A DNA stretch of 29,403 nt from an uncultured bacterium (GTDB taxonomy: Bacteria; Bacteroidota; Bacteroidia; Chitinophagales; CAIOSU01). The stretch's first letter is position 1. Each line of letters starts with the position of its first letter. Shown piece by piece: positions 12,621 to 21,422 of this stretch. A program made the translations under genes and the position numbers. The stretch is taken from NCBI GenBank assembly GCA_903861055.1, contig CAIOSU010000327.1, forward strand, positions 1 through 29,403, written 5' to 3'. The notes under the pieces were generated by a model, which saw only the letters and a program-made list of their open reading frames with translations, ran no database searches and was not told the DNA's origin.

Positions 12621-14306
12621 ATGAAGCTGAATAACATAAGCCTAAAGACGATGAAAAGGGGCCTCGTTGTGCTGCTCATTGCAGCCATGCTGCCTGTAGC
12701 CTTCACGCAAACAAATAGCTACTTCGAGATTTCGAAGAACTTGGATATATATGCCAGCCTGTACAAAGAGCTGAACACATACTACGTAGATGAAGTGCAG
12801 CCCAGCGATTTGATGCGCCAAGGCATTGACGGTATGCTCAACTCCCTTGACCCATACACCTCGTACATAAGCGAAGCCGAAATAGAAGGATACCGTATGC
12901 AAACCACCGGCAAATATGGCGGCATAGGTGCTTTAGTTCGCAAAGTAGACCGCTATATCACCATTTCGGAGCCATATGAAGGATACGCTGCCAACAAAGC
13001 CGGTCTTTTGGCAGGGGATAAGCTCTTGAAAATTGATGGCACTTCGGTTATCGATAAAGAGACCAACGACATCAGCTCACTATTGAAAGGTCAAGCTGGC
13101 ACCAACACCACCCTTTTGATATTGCGCACCCTTGCCGATGGCACCGAGAAAGAAATGGAAGTGGTGGTTACCCGCGAAGACATCAAAATTAAAAACGTAC
13201 CTTACTATGGCATGATCAATACTGAGATTGGCTACATACGCCTTAGCAACTTTACCGACGATGCCGGCAAGGAAGTACATGATGCGTTAGAAGATTTAAA
13301 ATCTAAAAACCCGACATTGAAAAGCTTGGTGTTCGATTTGCGCGGCAACCCAGGCGGCTTGTTGGCTGAGGCTGTAAACGTAAGCAACGTGTTTGTTGAC
13401 AAAAACCTAGAAATAGTATCGACCCGTGGCAAGGTAAATGAATGGGATAAAACCTTCAAAACCCTGAACAACGCCGTTGATACTCAAATACCAATTGCAG
13501 TATTGGTAAACCGTGGCTCTGCTTCTGCTTCAGAAATTGTAGCTGGCTCGTTGCAAGACCTTGACCGTGCCGTGATAGTTGGCCAACGTTCATTTGGTAA
13601 AGGATTGGTGCAAACTACCCGCAACTTGCCTTACAACACCAAGCTAAAAATTACCACGGCAAAGTACTACACCCCCAGCGGCCGCTGCATTCAGGCACTT
13701 GATTATGCCCACAAAGATGAGAATGGGTATGCAGCCAAAACCCCCGACTCGTTAAAAGTAGCGTTTAAAACTGCCAACGGACGCACCGTTTATGACGGCG
13801 CCGGAATTGACCCAGATCTAGAAGTAGAAGGTACACCGGTAAACAAAATTACCATGAGCTTGATTAACAAAAACTACATTTTCCATTTTGCTACTATTTA
13901 TAGGGCCAAAAACCCAACTATTGCAGCAGCTAAGGACTTTAAACTTAGCGATAAAGACTACCAAGACTTTGTAGCCTACCTGAATGGCAAAGAGTATGAC
14001 TATGCTACCGAAAGCGAGGAGCTACTAAAAGAACTTGAAAGCACTACTAAAGACGAAAAGTATTATGATGCAATTGCTGCCGAGCTGAAAAAGCTAAAAG
14101 AAAACGTGATGCACGACAAGAGCAACGATTTGACCAAACACAAAGAAGAAATCAAAAAGGTACTGGAAGATGAAATTGTAAGCCGATACTACTACAGCAC
14201 TGGCCGCATTATGGTATCATTTAATTACGATGAGGACATACAAACTGCCCTTAAAGTATTAAACAACCCAAACCAATACAAGCAGATACTTACTGCTAAA
14301 AAATAA
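12621..14306 (+). CDS. C-terminal processing peptidase, S41 family (CtpA/Prc-like)
   Basis: A 561-residue exported serine protease. A hydrophobic signal/anchor (about 12-29) leads to an N-terminal helical region (LNTYYVDEV, about 51-59), a PDZ domain (about 95-185, with KYGGIGALV and KAGLLAGDKLLKIDG), and the S41 core (about 190-360). The Ser-Lys dyad is Ser302 in NRGSASASEI and Lys327 in GQRSFGKGLVQ, with the 25-residue spacing known for Tsp and CtpB. A C-terminal helical part (about 410-561) is rich in Lys/Glu. It should process or degrade periplasmic proteins from their C-termini. A second ATG at codon 11 (12651) would give a shorter signal peptide and is a fair alternative. A terminator at 14332-14369 closes the unit. 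Confidence 0.93.
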   Translation: MKLNNISLKTMKRGLVVLLIAAMLPVAFTQTNSYFEISKNLDIYASLYKELNTYYVDEVQPSDLMRQGIDGMLNSLDPYTSYISEAEIEGYRMQTTGKYGGIGALVRKVDRYITISEPYEGYAANKAGLLAGDKLLKIDGTSVIDKETNDISSLLKGQAGTNTTLLILRTLADGTEKEMEVVVTREDIKIKNVPYYGMINTEIGYIRLSNFTDDAGKEVHDALEDLKSKNPTLKSLVFDLRGNPGGLLAEAVNVSNVFVDKNLEIVSTRGKVNEWDKTFKTLNNAVDTQIPIAVLVNRGSASASEIVAGSLQDLDRAVIVGQRSFGKGLVQTTRNLPYNTKLKITTAKYYTPSGRCIQALDYAHKDENGYAAKTPDSLKVAFKTANGRTVYDGAGIDPDLEVEGTPVNKITMSLINKNYIFHFATIYRAKNPTIAAAKDFKLSDKDYQDFVAYLNGKEYDYATESEELLKELESTTKDEKYYDAIAAELKKLKENVMHDKSNDLTKHKEEIKKVLEDEIVSRYYYSTGRIMVSFNYDEDIQTALKVLNNPNQYKQILTAKK

Positions 14307-14331
14307 AATTGCCTTTGCAGTTGGTTTCAGA

Positions 14332-14369
14332 AAGCAGCCGTGCCTTTGGTTCGGCTGCTTCCATTTTTT
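14332..14369 (+). terminator. intrinsic terminator after the processing protease
   Basis: A 9-bp stem (AAGCAGCCG 14332-14340 / CGGCTGCTT 14352-14360) has an 11-nt loop, followed by CCA and six T (14364-14369), 25 nt after the stop codon. Confidence 0.75.
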
Positions 14370-14384
14370 AACATCCATTAAGCG

Positions 14385-14392
14385 TATTTTTG
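14385..14392 (+). promoter_or_regulatory. -7 element TATTTTTG ahead of the TonB-dependent receptor gene
   Basis: An exact TAnnTTTG octamer is followed by CACA. It lies just after the preceding terminator and 73 nt before the start codon. No TTTG is present at the -33 spacing. Confidence 0.45.
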
Positions 14393-14465
14393 CACAAACA
14401 CCTTAAACTATAACTAGGCCCAATTGTCTAATCGAGGAGTTTTTTAGAGTTTACCAATAATTAGC

Positions 14466-16913
14466 ATGAGATATTTTATTGCAGTTTTAATATTGTGGGG
14501 CGTAATGAACACGCCATTGAATGCCCAACAACCAAGGCAAGGCGGAGGCGGAAACGGTGCGCCAGGAGTGTTGTTTCAAGTAACCGGAAAAATACAAGAT
14601 GCAGGCACTAAATTGACATTGGAATATGCCACAGTAAGTATGTTTAGTGCCAATGATAGCAGCCTTGCCACTGGTAATATAACCGACGAAAAGGGAAACT
14701 TTGCGCTTGAGGTGAAGAAACCTGGCCAGTACTATTTGGTAGCCAGTTTTTTAGGTTACATAGAACAAAACATTGGCACCGTTACCCTAAAACCAGACGA
14801 ACCCAAGATAAACTTGGGCATTATATTGCTTAAGCCCGATTCAGAATCAATTGGCGAGGTAGAAATTGTAGCCGAACGCTCGCAAATGCAAATGCAACTC
14901 GATAAAAAGGTATTTACCGTAGGCAAAGACCTAGCCAATGCAGGCGGCACTGCAGTAGACGTGCTAGATAATATTCCTTCGGTACAGGTTGATGTAGATG
15001 GCAATGTAAGCCTAAGAGGAAGTGGCAATGTACAGATATTTATTGATGGCAAACCTTCGGGTCTATCGGGCCCTGATGCATTAAAATTCATACAATCAGA
15101 CCAAATTGACCGCGTTGAGGTGGTTACCAATCCATCGGCCCGGTATTCTGCCGAGGGCGAGGTGGGCATTATCAATATCATTCTCAAAAAAGACCGCAAG
15201 CAGGGCCTCAATGGCAGCGTAAGCGCTACTACAGGATACCCGAACAACCACGGTGGTAGCCTTACGCTCAACTACCGCACCAAACATGTAAACTTATTTA
15301 CCAGCTATAACCTAAACTACCGCGAAAATATAGGCAATGGTTACTACAGGCAAGAGTTTACGGGCAACGATACCCTTGCCATTTTGGAAGCCGATAGAGA
15401 CCACAATCGTGGTGGTTTGGGTAGCACCTTCCGTTTAGGCAGCGATTTCTTTTGGAAAGACAACAATACTATTACCATAGCTAGCTTGTACAGCTATCGC
15501 CGAAACACGAATGTGACCAACCTATTGTACCAAAATTTCAATAGTTTGGATGAGTTGATTTCTAGTAGCAACCGAGAAGAAGATGAGTTTGAAATAAGCA
15601 ACAATTTTGAAGCAGAGCTGAACTACCGGCGCTCATTTAAGAAAAAGGGGCAAGAATTTACAGCAGTTGCCAAGTGGTTTACCAATAACGACAACGAAGA
15701 AGGCGATATACTTGAAAAAATAACATTGGGCAATGCAGCCAATGTTACCCAACGCACAGGCAATAAAGAGCTGGAAACCAATTGGCTTTTGCAAACCGAC
15801 TACATACACCCGCTGCCCAAGGGCATGCAATTTGAAACAGGTGCTCGCATAACGTTGCGTTCAATTGACAATAATTACTTTGTAGACCAACTGGAAAATG
15901 CCGAATGGAATTACTTACCAGGCTTTGTTGATACTTTTAGCTACCAAGAAAATATATATGCAGCCTATGCCATACTGAGCGGCAAATACAAAAAAATATC
16001 GTGGCAGGGTGGCCTTAGAACCGAAGTAACGGATATTGACATTACCTCGGCGGTGAACAACACAGAAGTAAAGAAAAACTATGTTGGCTTTTTTCCAAGT
16101 GCGCACTTCTCTTATGCGTTCAACGAAAATAACACGTTTCAAATAAGCTACAGCCGGCGCTTAAGCAGACCGCAGTTTCGCGATTTGTTGCCTTTTAGCA
16201 ACTACAGCGATTCGCGAAACTTTAGAGCAGGCAACCCCGATTTAGACCCAGAATATACCAACTCATTTGAGTTGGGTTATTTGCGATACTGGAAAACTGG
16301 ATCGTTATTGTCGAGCGTTTATTATCGCTACCGCACAGGTGTTACGGTACGCATTACCCAAGTAAACGATGAAGGGCTGGCCATTAACTTTCCGGTAAAC
16401 CTAAGTGAAGAGCACTCGGTGGGTGTTGAGTTTACCATATCGCAAACACTCTGGAAAATATGGACCCTGACCGGTGGTGCAAATGCCTATTTCTTTGAAA
16501 GCAAGGGCAGTTACTTAGGGCAAGACCTGGGTGCTAGCTCATTGGCAGGCAACATGCGACTCACCAGCAAATGGGCCTTGCCTAAAGATTTTGCCATACA
16601 AGCAGCCATGACTTACCGCAGCCCACAGCAACGTGCGCAGGGGCGCAGCCTTTCCATAACTGCTTTGGATATTTCGGCAAGTAAAGACCTTTTCAAAAAG
16701 AAAGCCACCTTATCATTGAACGTTCGCGACGTGTTTAATAGCCGCAAGTTTCGCTCAGAGACTACCACCAGTGAGTTTACGCGCTACGACGAGTTTCAGT
16801 GGGCCACTAGGCAAGTAGTGCTAACGTTTAGTTACCGCTTTGGCACCCAAACCAAGCAACAAAAACGTAACAGCGGTGGCGGAGATGGTGGTGGTGGCAT
16901 GGATGAGTATTAA
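14466..16913 (+). CDS. TonB-dependent outer-membrane receptor with carboxypeptidase-regulatory-like N-domain
   Basis: An 815-residue outer-membrane protein. It has a signal peptide (1-20, ending LNAQ), a Gly-rich stretch (26-34), a CarboxypepD_reg-like beta-sandwich (about 36-122, with ITDEKGNFALEV and GQYYLVASFLGY), a plug (about 145-242, with VDVLDNIPSVQVDVDGNVSL and VQIFIDGKPSGL), and a long beta-barrel in the style of the outer-membrane beta-barrel family found with TonB receptors in Bacteroidota. The last barrel strand looks like VVLTFSYRF, after which a 23-residue hydrophilic Gly-rich tail ends in MDEY. No SusD partner follows, so this is not a glycan SusCD pair; the ligand is unknown. 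The start ATG at 14466 gives a good signal peptide. Confidence 0.88.
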   Translation: MRYFIAVLILWGVMNTPLNAQQPRQGGGGNGAPGVLFQVTGKIQDAGTKLTLEYATVSMFSANDSSLATGNITDEKGNFALEVKKPGQYYLVASFLGYIEQNIGTVTLKPDEPKINLGIILLKPDSESIGEVEIVAERSQMQMQLDKKVFTVGKDLANAGGTAVDVLDNIPSVQVDVDGNVSLRGSGNVQIFIDGKPSGLSGPDALKFIQSDQIDRVEVVTNPSARYSAEGEVGIINIILKKDRKQGLNGSVSATTGYPNNHGGSLTLNYRTKHVNLFTSYNLNYRENIGNGYYRQEFTGNDTLAILEADRDHNRGGLGSTFRLGSDFFWKDNNTITIASLYSYRRNTNVTNLLYQNFNSLDELISSSNREEDEFEISNNFEAELNYRRSFKKKGQEFTAVAKWFTNNDNEEGDILEKITLGNAANVTQRTGNKELETNWLLQTDYIHPLPKGMQFETGARITLRSIDNNYFVDQLENAEWNYLPGFVDTFSYQENIYAAYAILSGKYKKISWQGGLRTEVTDIDITSAVNNTEVKKNYVGFFPSAHFSYAFNENNTFQISYSRRLSRPQFRDLLPFSNYSDSRNFRAGNPDLDPEYTNSFELGYLRYWKTGSLLSSVYYRYRTGVTVRITQVNDEGLAINFPVNLSEEHSVGVEFTISQTLWKIWTLTGGANAYFFESKGSYLGQDLGASSLAGNMRLTSKWALPKDFAIQAAMTYRSPQQRAQGRSLSITALDISASKDLFKKKATLSLNVRDVFNSRKFRSETTTSEFTRYDEFQWATRQVVLTFSYRFGTQTKQQKRNSGGGDGGGGMDEY

Positions 16914-16977
16914 TTACTGTGCAATGGTGCAAAAATGAAGGGCAGCACAACCTATCGGCAATAACCCCACATTTCCC

Positions 16978-16985
16978 TATCTTCG
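16978..16985 (+). promoter_or_regulatory. -7-like element TATCTTCG ahead of the beta-helix lipoprotein
   Basis: One base off TAnnTTTG, 18 nt before the ATG. The same TATCTTCGCAT string stands directly ahead of mutY on the minus strand (24434-24424), which supports it being a shared element rather than chance. Confidence 0.3.
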
Positions 16986-17003
16986 CATACGAATATAGGC
17001 CGC

Positions 17004-18452
17004 ATGGCCGTTAAAGCATTCTTACTAAGATTCATGCACTTGCGTACCCTTTCTGCTTTTATCGTTTCTGTTGCTTTGCTGCTGGCACTAGGCCTTAATA
17101 CTGGCTGCCGTAAAGATGTGCTAACCACCGATAGCAGCGCCAAACTGCGCTTTTCGGTAGATACACTCACCTTCGATACGGTGTTTACCACTATTGCCTC
17201 TACCACCCTGCCCCTCAAAATATTCAACGATAACAAAAACAAGATAAAAGTAAGCAGTATTGAGCTTGGCAGTGGTGCGAGCTCTAAGTTCAGAATTAAT
17301 GTAGACGGAATACCCGGTGATGCTTACGAAGTGGAGATTGAAGGAAAAGACAGCCTCTACATTTTTGTAGAAGTAACCGTAGACCCGAACAATGCTAACA
17401 ACCCGCTCATCTTTATCGATTCGCTCAATTTTCTTACCAATGGCAACAAGCAAAAGGTAGTATTGGCCGCTTGGGGGCAGGATGCCCACTTTTACAATGG
17501 TCAGGTTATTTGCAACGAAACCTGGGTAAACGACAAGCCCTATGTCATTTTCAATTCCATGCTTATTGATGCGGGCTGCGAACTAATTATTGATCCAGGG
17601 GTGCAAATTCACCTTAGCGACAACTCGTTTTTGTATGTGCGGGGCAAAATAACCGCTAATGGCGGCTGTGGCACCGATACCGTTAGTTTCCGTGGGCTGC
17701 GGCTAGAAGAGTTTTACGACGATTTACCTGGACAATGGCCTGGTATCTTCATCCTTCGCGGCAGCCAAAACAACAGCTTTACCAATGTGGAAATCAAGAA
17801 CTCCACGTTTGGCCTGAATTTAGGTGCCGATACTACCGATAACTTAGCCTCGTTTACCACCTCAAATAAGAGTAGCGTAACGCTGGACAAAGTAATTATA
17901 AAGAATACCCTCTCAACGGGCATTTACAGCACCCTTTCAGATGTTACAGCTACAAACTGCCTGTTTTACAACACCACCGACAACCTAATCACTATGGGGT
18001 TAGGCGGCACCTATGTGTTTACCAATTGCAACTTCATTAATTATGGCTCGGTAACCACCAGCCACGATAAGCCTAACATTTTAATGAGCAATGTAGCCAC
18101 CAACGAAGCCAGAGGCCAAACCGTATTTGCCGACCTGAATGCAACGTTCAAAAACTGTATTGTTGATGGCTCGTTGGATGAGGAAATACAAATTGAACAA
18201 GCCGACGAAGCAGCATTTATTTACCGATTTGAGAACTGCTTGGTAAAAACAGAGCGCACCACCACGCCCGATAGCTTTATAAACGTGTTAGTTAACGTAA
18301 GCCCACAGTTTAAAAACCGCGGCGAAGACGATTTTACATTGCTACCGGGCTCGCCATGCATTGATGCTGGCTCGGGCTTTATATTCGACGATTTGGAATG
18401 CTTGCCCCGCAGCGGAACCATTGACATTGGTGCACTGGAATATCAGCCCTGA
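17004..18452 (+). CDS. lipoprotein with right-handed beta-helix and choice-of-anchor-Q-like end
   Basis: A 482-residue exported protein. The N-terminus has a hydrophobic stretch ending LGLNTGC, so Cys35 is the probable lipidation site, though Asn at -3 is off the usual consensus. Next comes a beta-sandwich region (about 45-155) of the kind SSAKLRFSVDTLTFDTVFTT, then a long region with beta-helix character (about 165-400: VIFNSMLIDAG, SFTNVEIKNSTFGLNLG, ATNCLFYNTTDN, YVFTNCNFINYGS, TFKNCIVDGSL). The end has VSPQFKNRGEDDFTLLPGSP followed by CIDAG and DIGALEY, the pattern of choice-of-anchor Q / parallel beta-helix proteins. Such proteins sit on the cell surface or in the periplasm, often binding polysaccharide; a catalytic site is not visible. 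A second ATG at 17034 is possible. It follows the TonB receptor by 90 nt. Confidence 0.7.
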   Translation: MAVKAFLLRFMHLRTLSAFIVSVALLLALGLNTGCRKDVLTTDSSAKLRFSVDTLTFDTVFTTIASTTLPLKIFNDNKNKIKVSSIELGSGASSKFRINVDGIPGDAYEVEIEGKDSLYIFVEVTVDPNNANNPLIFIDSLNFLTNGNKQKVVLAAWGQDAHFYNGQVICNETWVNDKPYVIFNSMLIDAGCELIIDPGVQIHLSDNSFLYVRGKITANGGCGTDTVSFRGLRLEEFYDDLPGQWPGIFILRGSQNNSFTNVEIKNSTFGLNLGADTTDNLASFTTSNKSSVTLDKVIIKNTLSTGIYSTLSDVTATNCLFYNTTDNLITMGLGGTYVFTNCNFINYGSVTTSHDKPNILMSNVATNEARGQTVFADLNATFKNCIVDGSLDEEIQIEQADEAAFIYRFENCLVKTERTTTPDSFINVLVNVSPQFKNRGEDDFTLLPGSPCIDAGSGFIFDDLECLPRSGTIDIGALEYQP

Positions 18453-18537
18453 TAAAAAGTAAAGTGCCAATACCAAAGTAGCATACAAACAACCACCTGC
18501 TGTTGATAAGCAGTATATATATCGTAAAAAGGTTTAG

Positions 18538-18545
18538 TATCTTAG
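18538..18545 (+). promoter_or_regulatory. -7-like element TATCTTAG ahead of the patatin-like gene
   Basis: One base off TAnnTTTG, ending 18 nt before the proposed TTG start at 18564. Its position fits a short leader to TTG better than to the ATG at 18615. Confidence 0.3.
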
Positions 18546-18563
18546 CTTTAAACCGCTGCCATT

Positions 18564-20795
18564 TTGGGTTTTCTAAAAAATCTTTATTTCTCTTTTCCTA
18601 TCCAGTTATTGGTGATGCATATAAAAAAGCATCAAACCCTACTGGCGGTGTGGATATTTCTTTTTTTGGGTGCCACTGGCCAGTTTGGACAACTTTATGG
18701 CTTACGCTACCTCTTTTGGGACCCAGAGTATATGGGCTCAGTAAACTGGTTAGGCTTTGCCATTGTGGGTGCCGCTTTCGGTGGATTTATCATGACCTGG
18801 AACATTACCACTTACATACTCGAAAGTTCCCATTTCCAATTCCTAGCCTCGTTCGAGCGGCCATTTGCCATATACTGCCTAAACAATAGCCTACTGCCCC
18901 TGTCGTTTGTATTGACCTACTTATATTTTGCCGTAGACTTTCAGAACGAAATTGACAAGCTACTAGCCAAAGATATATTATTGCTTATCGGTGGTTTTTT
19001 AGCAGGTTTATTACTTATTATCTTCACTTCGGCTATATACTTCCAAACCACTAACAAGAACATCTTCAACCTCTTTAACCTACGCATTAAAGAACTAAAG
19101 AAGATTCGCCGCCGCGTAACGCTTCGCGAAGACAACCGTTGGGACGATGTTCGCTCGCGAGATGAAGAGTTCAGGGTCGATTTTTACCTTACCATGAGCC
19201 TCGGTTTAAGGCATATACGAAGTGTAAAACACTACGACGAAAAAATGCTCAGAGATGTGTTTCGCCAAAACCACATGAATGCATTTATTATAGAGGCCAT
19301 CACAATATTAGTTGTTTTCGGACTTGGCTTTTTAATCGATTACGAATTTTTCAGGATTCCTGCAGTAGCCAGTGGCGTATTGTTTTTAGCTATATTGATT
19401 TCTTTAGTGGGTGTTATCGACTTTTGGTTTAAAAGCTGGAAAAGCTTGGCTTTTGTGATGGGTATATTTGTTTTGAACCTAATAGTGCTAAAATTTGAAA
19501 TAGTAACATATTCTAACAAGGCTTATGGCCTAAACTACAATACCGAGCCCGCCGAATACAGCTATGCCAGCTTAGATGCACTGGCCAGCCCAGAGAATGT
19601 TTACAACGACCGCAAAAACACCCTAGAAATACTAAACAACTGGAAGGCCAAAACAGGACTTGCCAAACCTAAAATGGTACTACTCAATTTTAGTGGGGGT
19701 GGCCTAGGCGCAGCTACTTTTGCCGTATCAATGATGCAGCACTTGGATAGCGCCCTAGCCGGAAAATTGATGCTGAATACGGCAATGATGACCGGCGCCT
19801 CGGGAGGTATGATTGGGGCCACCTATTGGCGCGAACTGTACCTAAGGCAGTTGAACGGGCAGATAACCAGCATGTACGACAATAAGTACGTGCATAATGT
19901 GTCGAAAGATTTACTGAACATTACTATGGCTACCTTGGTTAGCAACGATATTGTTTATCCGTTGCAGACCTTTAAAATAGCTGGCCAAACGTACCGCAAA
20001 GACCGCGGCTATGCCTTTGAGAAGCAACTAAACGAAAATACAGATGGCGCATTTTCTAAGCCCATTAGTGCTTACCGGGCTGACGAAAAGAGTGCATTAA
20101 TACCAATAATGATATATGCACCTACCATTATAAACGACCACCGAAGACTGTACATAAGCGCCCAGCCTGTTAGCTACCTAAGCAGGCCGACAGGGAAAGA
20201 TTACCGTCCACGGCTTACGGATGTAGATGGGGTTGATTTTCAAAGAATGTTTGGCCCACAGAGTGCCGATAGCCTATTGGTATCGAGCGCCGTGCGAATG
20301 AATGCAACTTACCCGTACATTTTGCCTTATGTAACATTGCCCACCAAACCTATCATAAAAGTGATGGATGCGGGACTGCGGGACAATTTTGGGCTATCGG
20401 TATCGGCTAAGTTTGCCTATGCCTTTAAGGAGTGGATAAACGCTAATACATCGGGCGTGGTGTTTGTACAAATAAGGCAATACAAACGTGAAAGAGAAAT
20501 AGAGGGCTACGAGCGCGAGACCTTTATAACCAGCTTGCTGAGCCCTATATCAAACATATACTCTAACCTAACCGCGGTGCAAGATTATGAGCAAACTTAC
20601 CTGCTAAATGCGGTAAGCGAAGCATTGGGTGGTAATATTGAACTGGTAACACTAGAATACAACCCGCAAAAAAAGGAAGAAGAGGCATCGTTAAGCTTTC
20701 ACTTAACCGATAAAGAAAAATACGATATTATATACACCAAATACGACCCTAAGATAAAAGAGGGGATTAATAGGCTTCAAGAATTATTGAAGTAA
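18564..20795 (+). CDS. polytopic membrane protein with C-terminal patatin-like phospholipase domain
   Basis: A 743-residue protein in two halves. Residues 1-316 hold about seven hydrophobic segments (about 24-46, 63-86, 103-124, 138-160, 243-262, 267-287, 296-316), with a basic, charged loop at 173-235. Residues about 365-690 carry patatin motifs: the oxyanion loop NFSGGGLGA (375-383), the nucleophile elbow TGASGG (Ser413), and MDAGLRDNFG with Asp602 as the dyad acid. It is probably an inner-membrane-anchored acyl hydrolase acting on lipids; substrate and side of the membrane are not known. An in-frame stop at 18549 leaves ATT 18561, TTG 18564, or internal GTG 18612/ATG 18615 as starts. The first codons encode an amphipathic FLKNLYFSFPIQLL that looks like real protein, so TTG is preferred. 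It converges on gldD with only 8 nt between the stops. Confidence 0.8.
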   Translation: MGFLKNLYFSFPIQLLVMHIKKHQTLLAVWIFLFLGATGQFGQLYGLRYLFWDPEYMGSVNWLGFAIVGAAFGGFIMTWNITTYILESSHFQFLASFERPFAIYCLNNSLLPLSFVLTYLYFAVDFQNEIDKLLAKDILLLIGGFLAGLLLIIFTSAIYFQTTNKNIFNLFNLRIKELKKIRRRVTLREDNRWDDVRSRDEEFRVDFYLTMSLGLRHIRSVKHYDEKMLRDVFRQNHMNAFIIEAITILVVFGLGFLIDYEFFRIPAVASGVLFLAILISLVGVIDFWFKSWKSLAFVMGIFVLNLIVLKFEIVTYSNKAYGLNYNTEPAEYSYASLDALASPENVYNDRKNTLEILNNWKAKTGLAKPKMVLLNFSGGGLGAATFAVSMMQHLDSALAGKLMLNTAMMTGASGGMIGATYWRELYLRQLNGQITSMYDNKYVHNVSKDLLNITMATLVSNDIVYPLQTFKIAGQTYRKDRGYAFEKQLNENTDGAFSKPISAYRADEKSALIPIMIYAPTIINDHRRLYISAQPVSYLSRPTGKDYRPRLTDVDGVDFQRMFGPQSADSLLVSSAVRMNATYPYILPYVTLPTKPIIKVMDAGLRDNFGLSVSAKFAYAFKEWINANTSGVVFVQIRQYKREREIEGYERETFITSLLSPISNIYSNLTAVQDYEQTYLLNAVSEALGGNIELVTLEYNPQKKEEEASLSFHLTDKEKYDIIYTKYDPKIKEGINRLQELLK

Positions 20796-20803
20796 TGTGA
20801 GGC

Positions 20804-21415
20804 CTATTCCCAACGCAACGTTTCAATAAGATGCAACATGTCGGTGCGTACAAAAGTAATTACAGGTGCCAGCGAGTCTTGGTTGGGTGTAGCCCCAAAG
20901 TACAACGAGCCACGCATAAAATGCTTGGTGCTATCGGTAACATAAAACTGGATGTTAGAGGCCGCATTGCCACCTAACTCATACAGCATACCACCCATAC
21001 CATTAGGAGTGCTTATAACCGATTCGTCAATATAATCAGCCTTAACGGTATGTTTGTAAGCCATTTTATGTGCATCCTCTATCAACTTTTCAAGGGAATT
21101 GTCGGCATTAATCTCTTTGTAACTCAAATGTATCTCACCGGTCAATTCGGGTAGCATAATATCTAACCAGCAAGCATCGGCCACATCTTCGCCAAAAAAC
21201 GTATTGTGCCTTGATGCCTTACCATAAACAGGATACTCAAACGTATATGGACAATCGGAGGAATTGTATTGCTGATAGGCTTTTTCAGGCAATTCAATCC
21301 TGAAATAACCCTTTGGCCTTGGCGTGTAAACTGGCTCTTCGCAACCGGCCAATAACACACTCATGGCCAATACCATTGGCACCCATGCCCAAACCATTGC
21401 CATACTATACTTCAT
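20804..21415 (-). CDS. gldD: gliding motility / type IX secretion lipoprotein GldD
   Basis: A 203-residue lipoprotein with a hydrophobic signal ending LLAGC (Cys25, a good lipobox). The signature early block YTPRPKGYFRIELPEKAYQ is followed by CPYTFEYPVYGKA, then mixed alpha/beta sequence ending VRTDMLHLIETLRWE. This matches the GldD family that is required for gliding and for type IX secretion in Flavobacterium johnsoniae. It should be anchored in the envelope facing the periplasm; its biochemical role is unknown. The assignment is strengthened by the neighbouring gldE 7 nt upstream and by the mutY-ssb-gldE-gldD order, which I recall from other Bacteroidota. In-frame ATGs at codons 5 and 7 are alternative starts. 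It is the last gene of the leftward operon and is convergent with the patatin-like gene. Confidence 0.9.
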   Translation of the reverse strand: MKYSMAMVWAWVPMVLAMSVLLAGCEEPVYTPRPKGYFRIELPEKAYQQYNSSDCPYTFEYPVYGKASRHNTFFGEDVADACWLDIMLPELTGEIHLSYKEINADNSLEKLIEDAHKMAYKHTVKADYIDESVISTPNGMGGMLYELGGNAASNIQFYVTDSTKHFMRGSLYFGATPNQDSLAPVITFVRTDMLHLIETLRWE

Positions 21416-21422
21416 ATATTGG

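Noticed and set aside
14466..18452. SusC/SusD-type polysaccharide utilisation locus
   Set aside because: The downstream lipoprotein is a beta-helix protein, not SusD; there are no glycoside hydrolases or regulators nearby and the barrel lacks a clear SusC layout.
18503..18889. 128-codon plus-strand frame overlapping the 5' end of the patatin-like gene
   Set aside because: It overlaps the well-supported membrane protein in another frame, lacks domain features, and its composition looks like a shadow.
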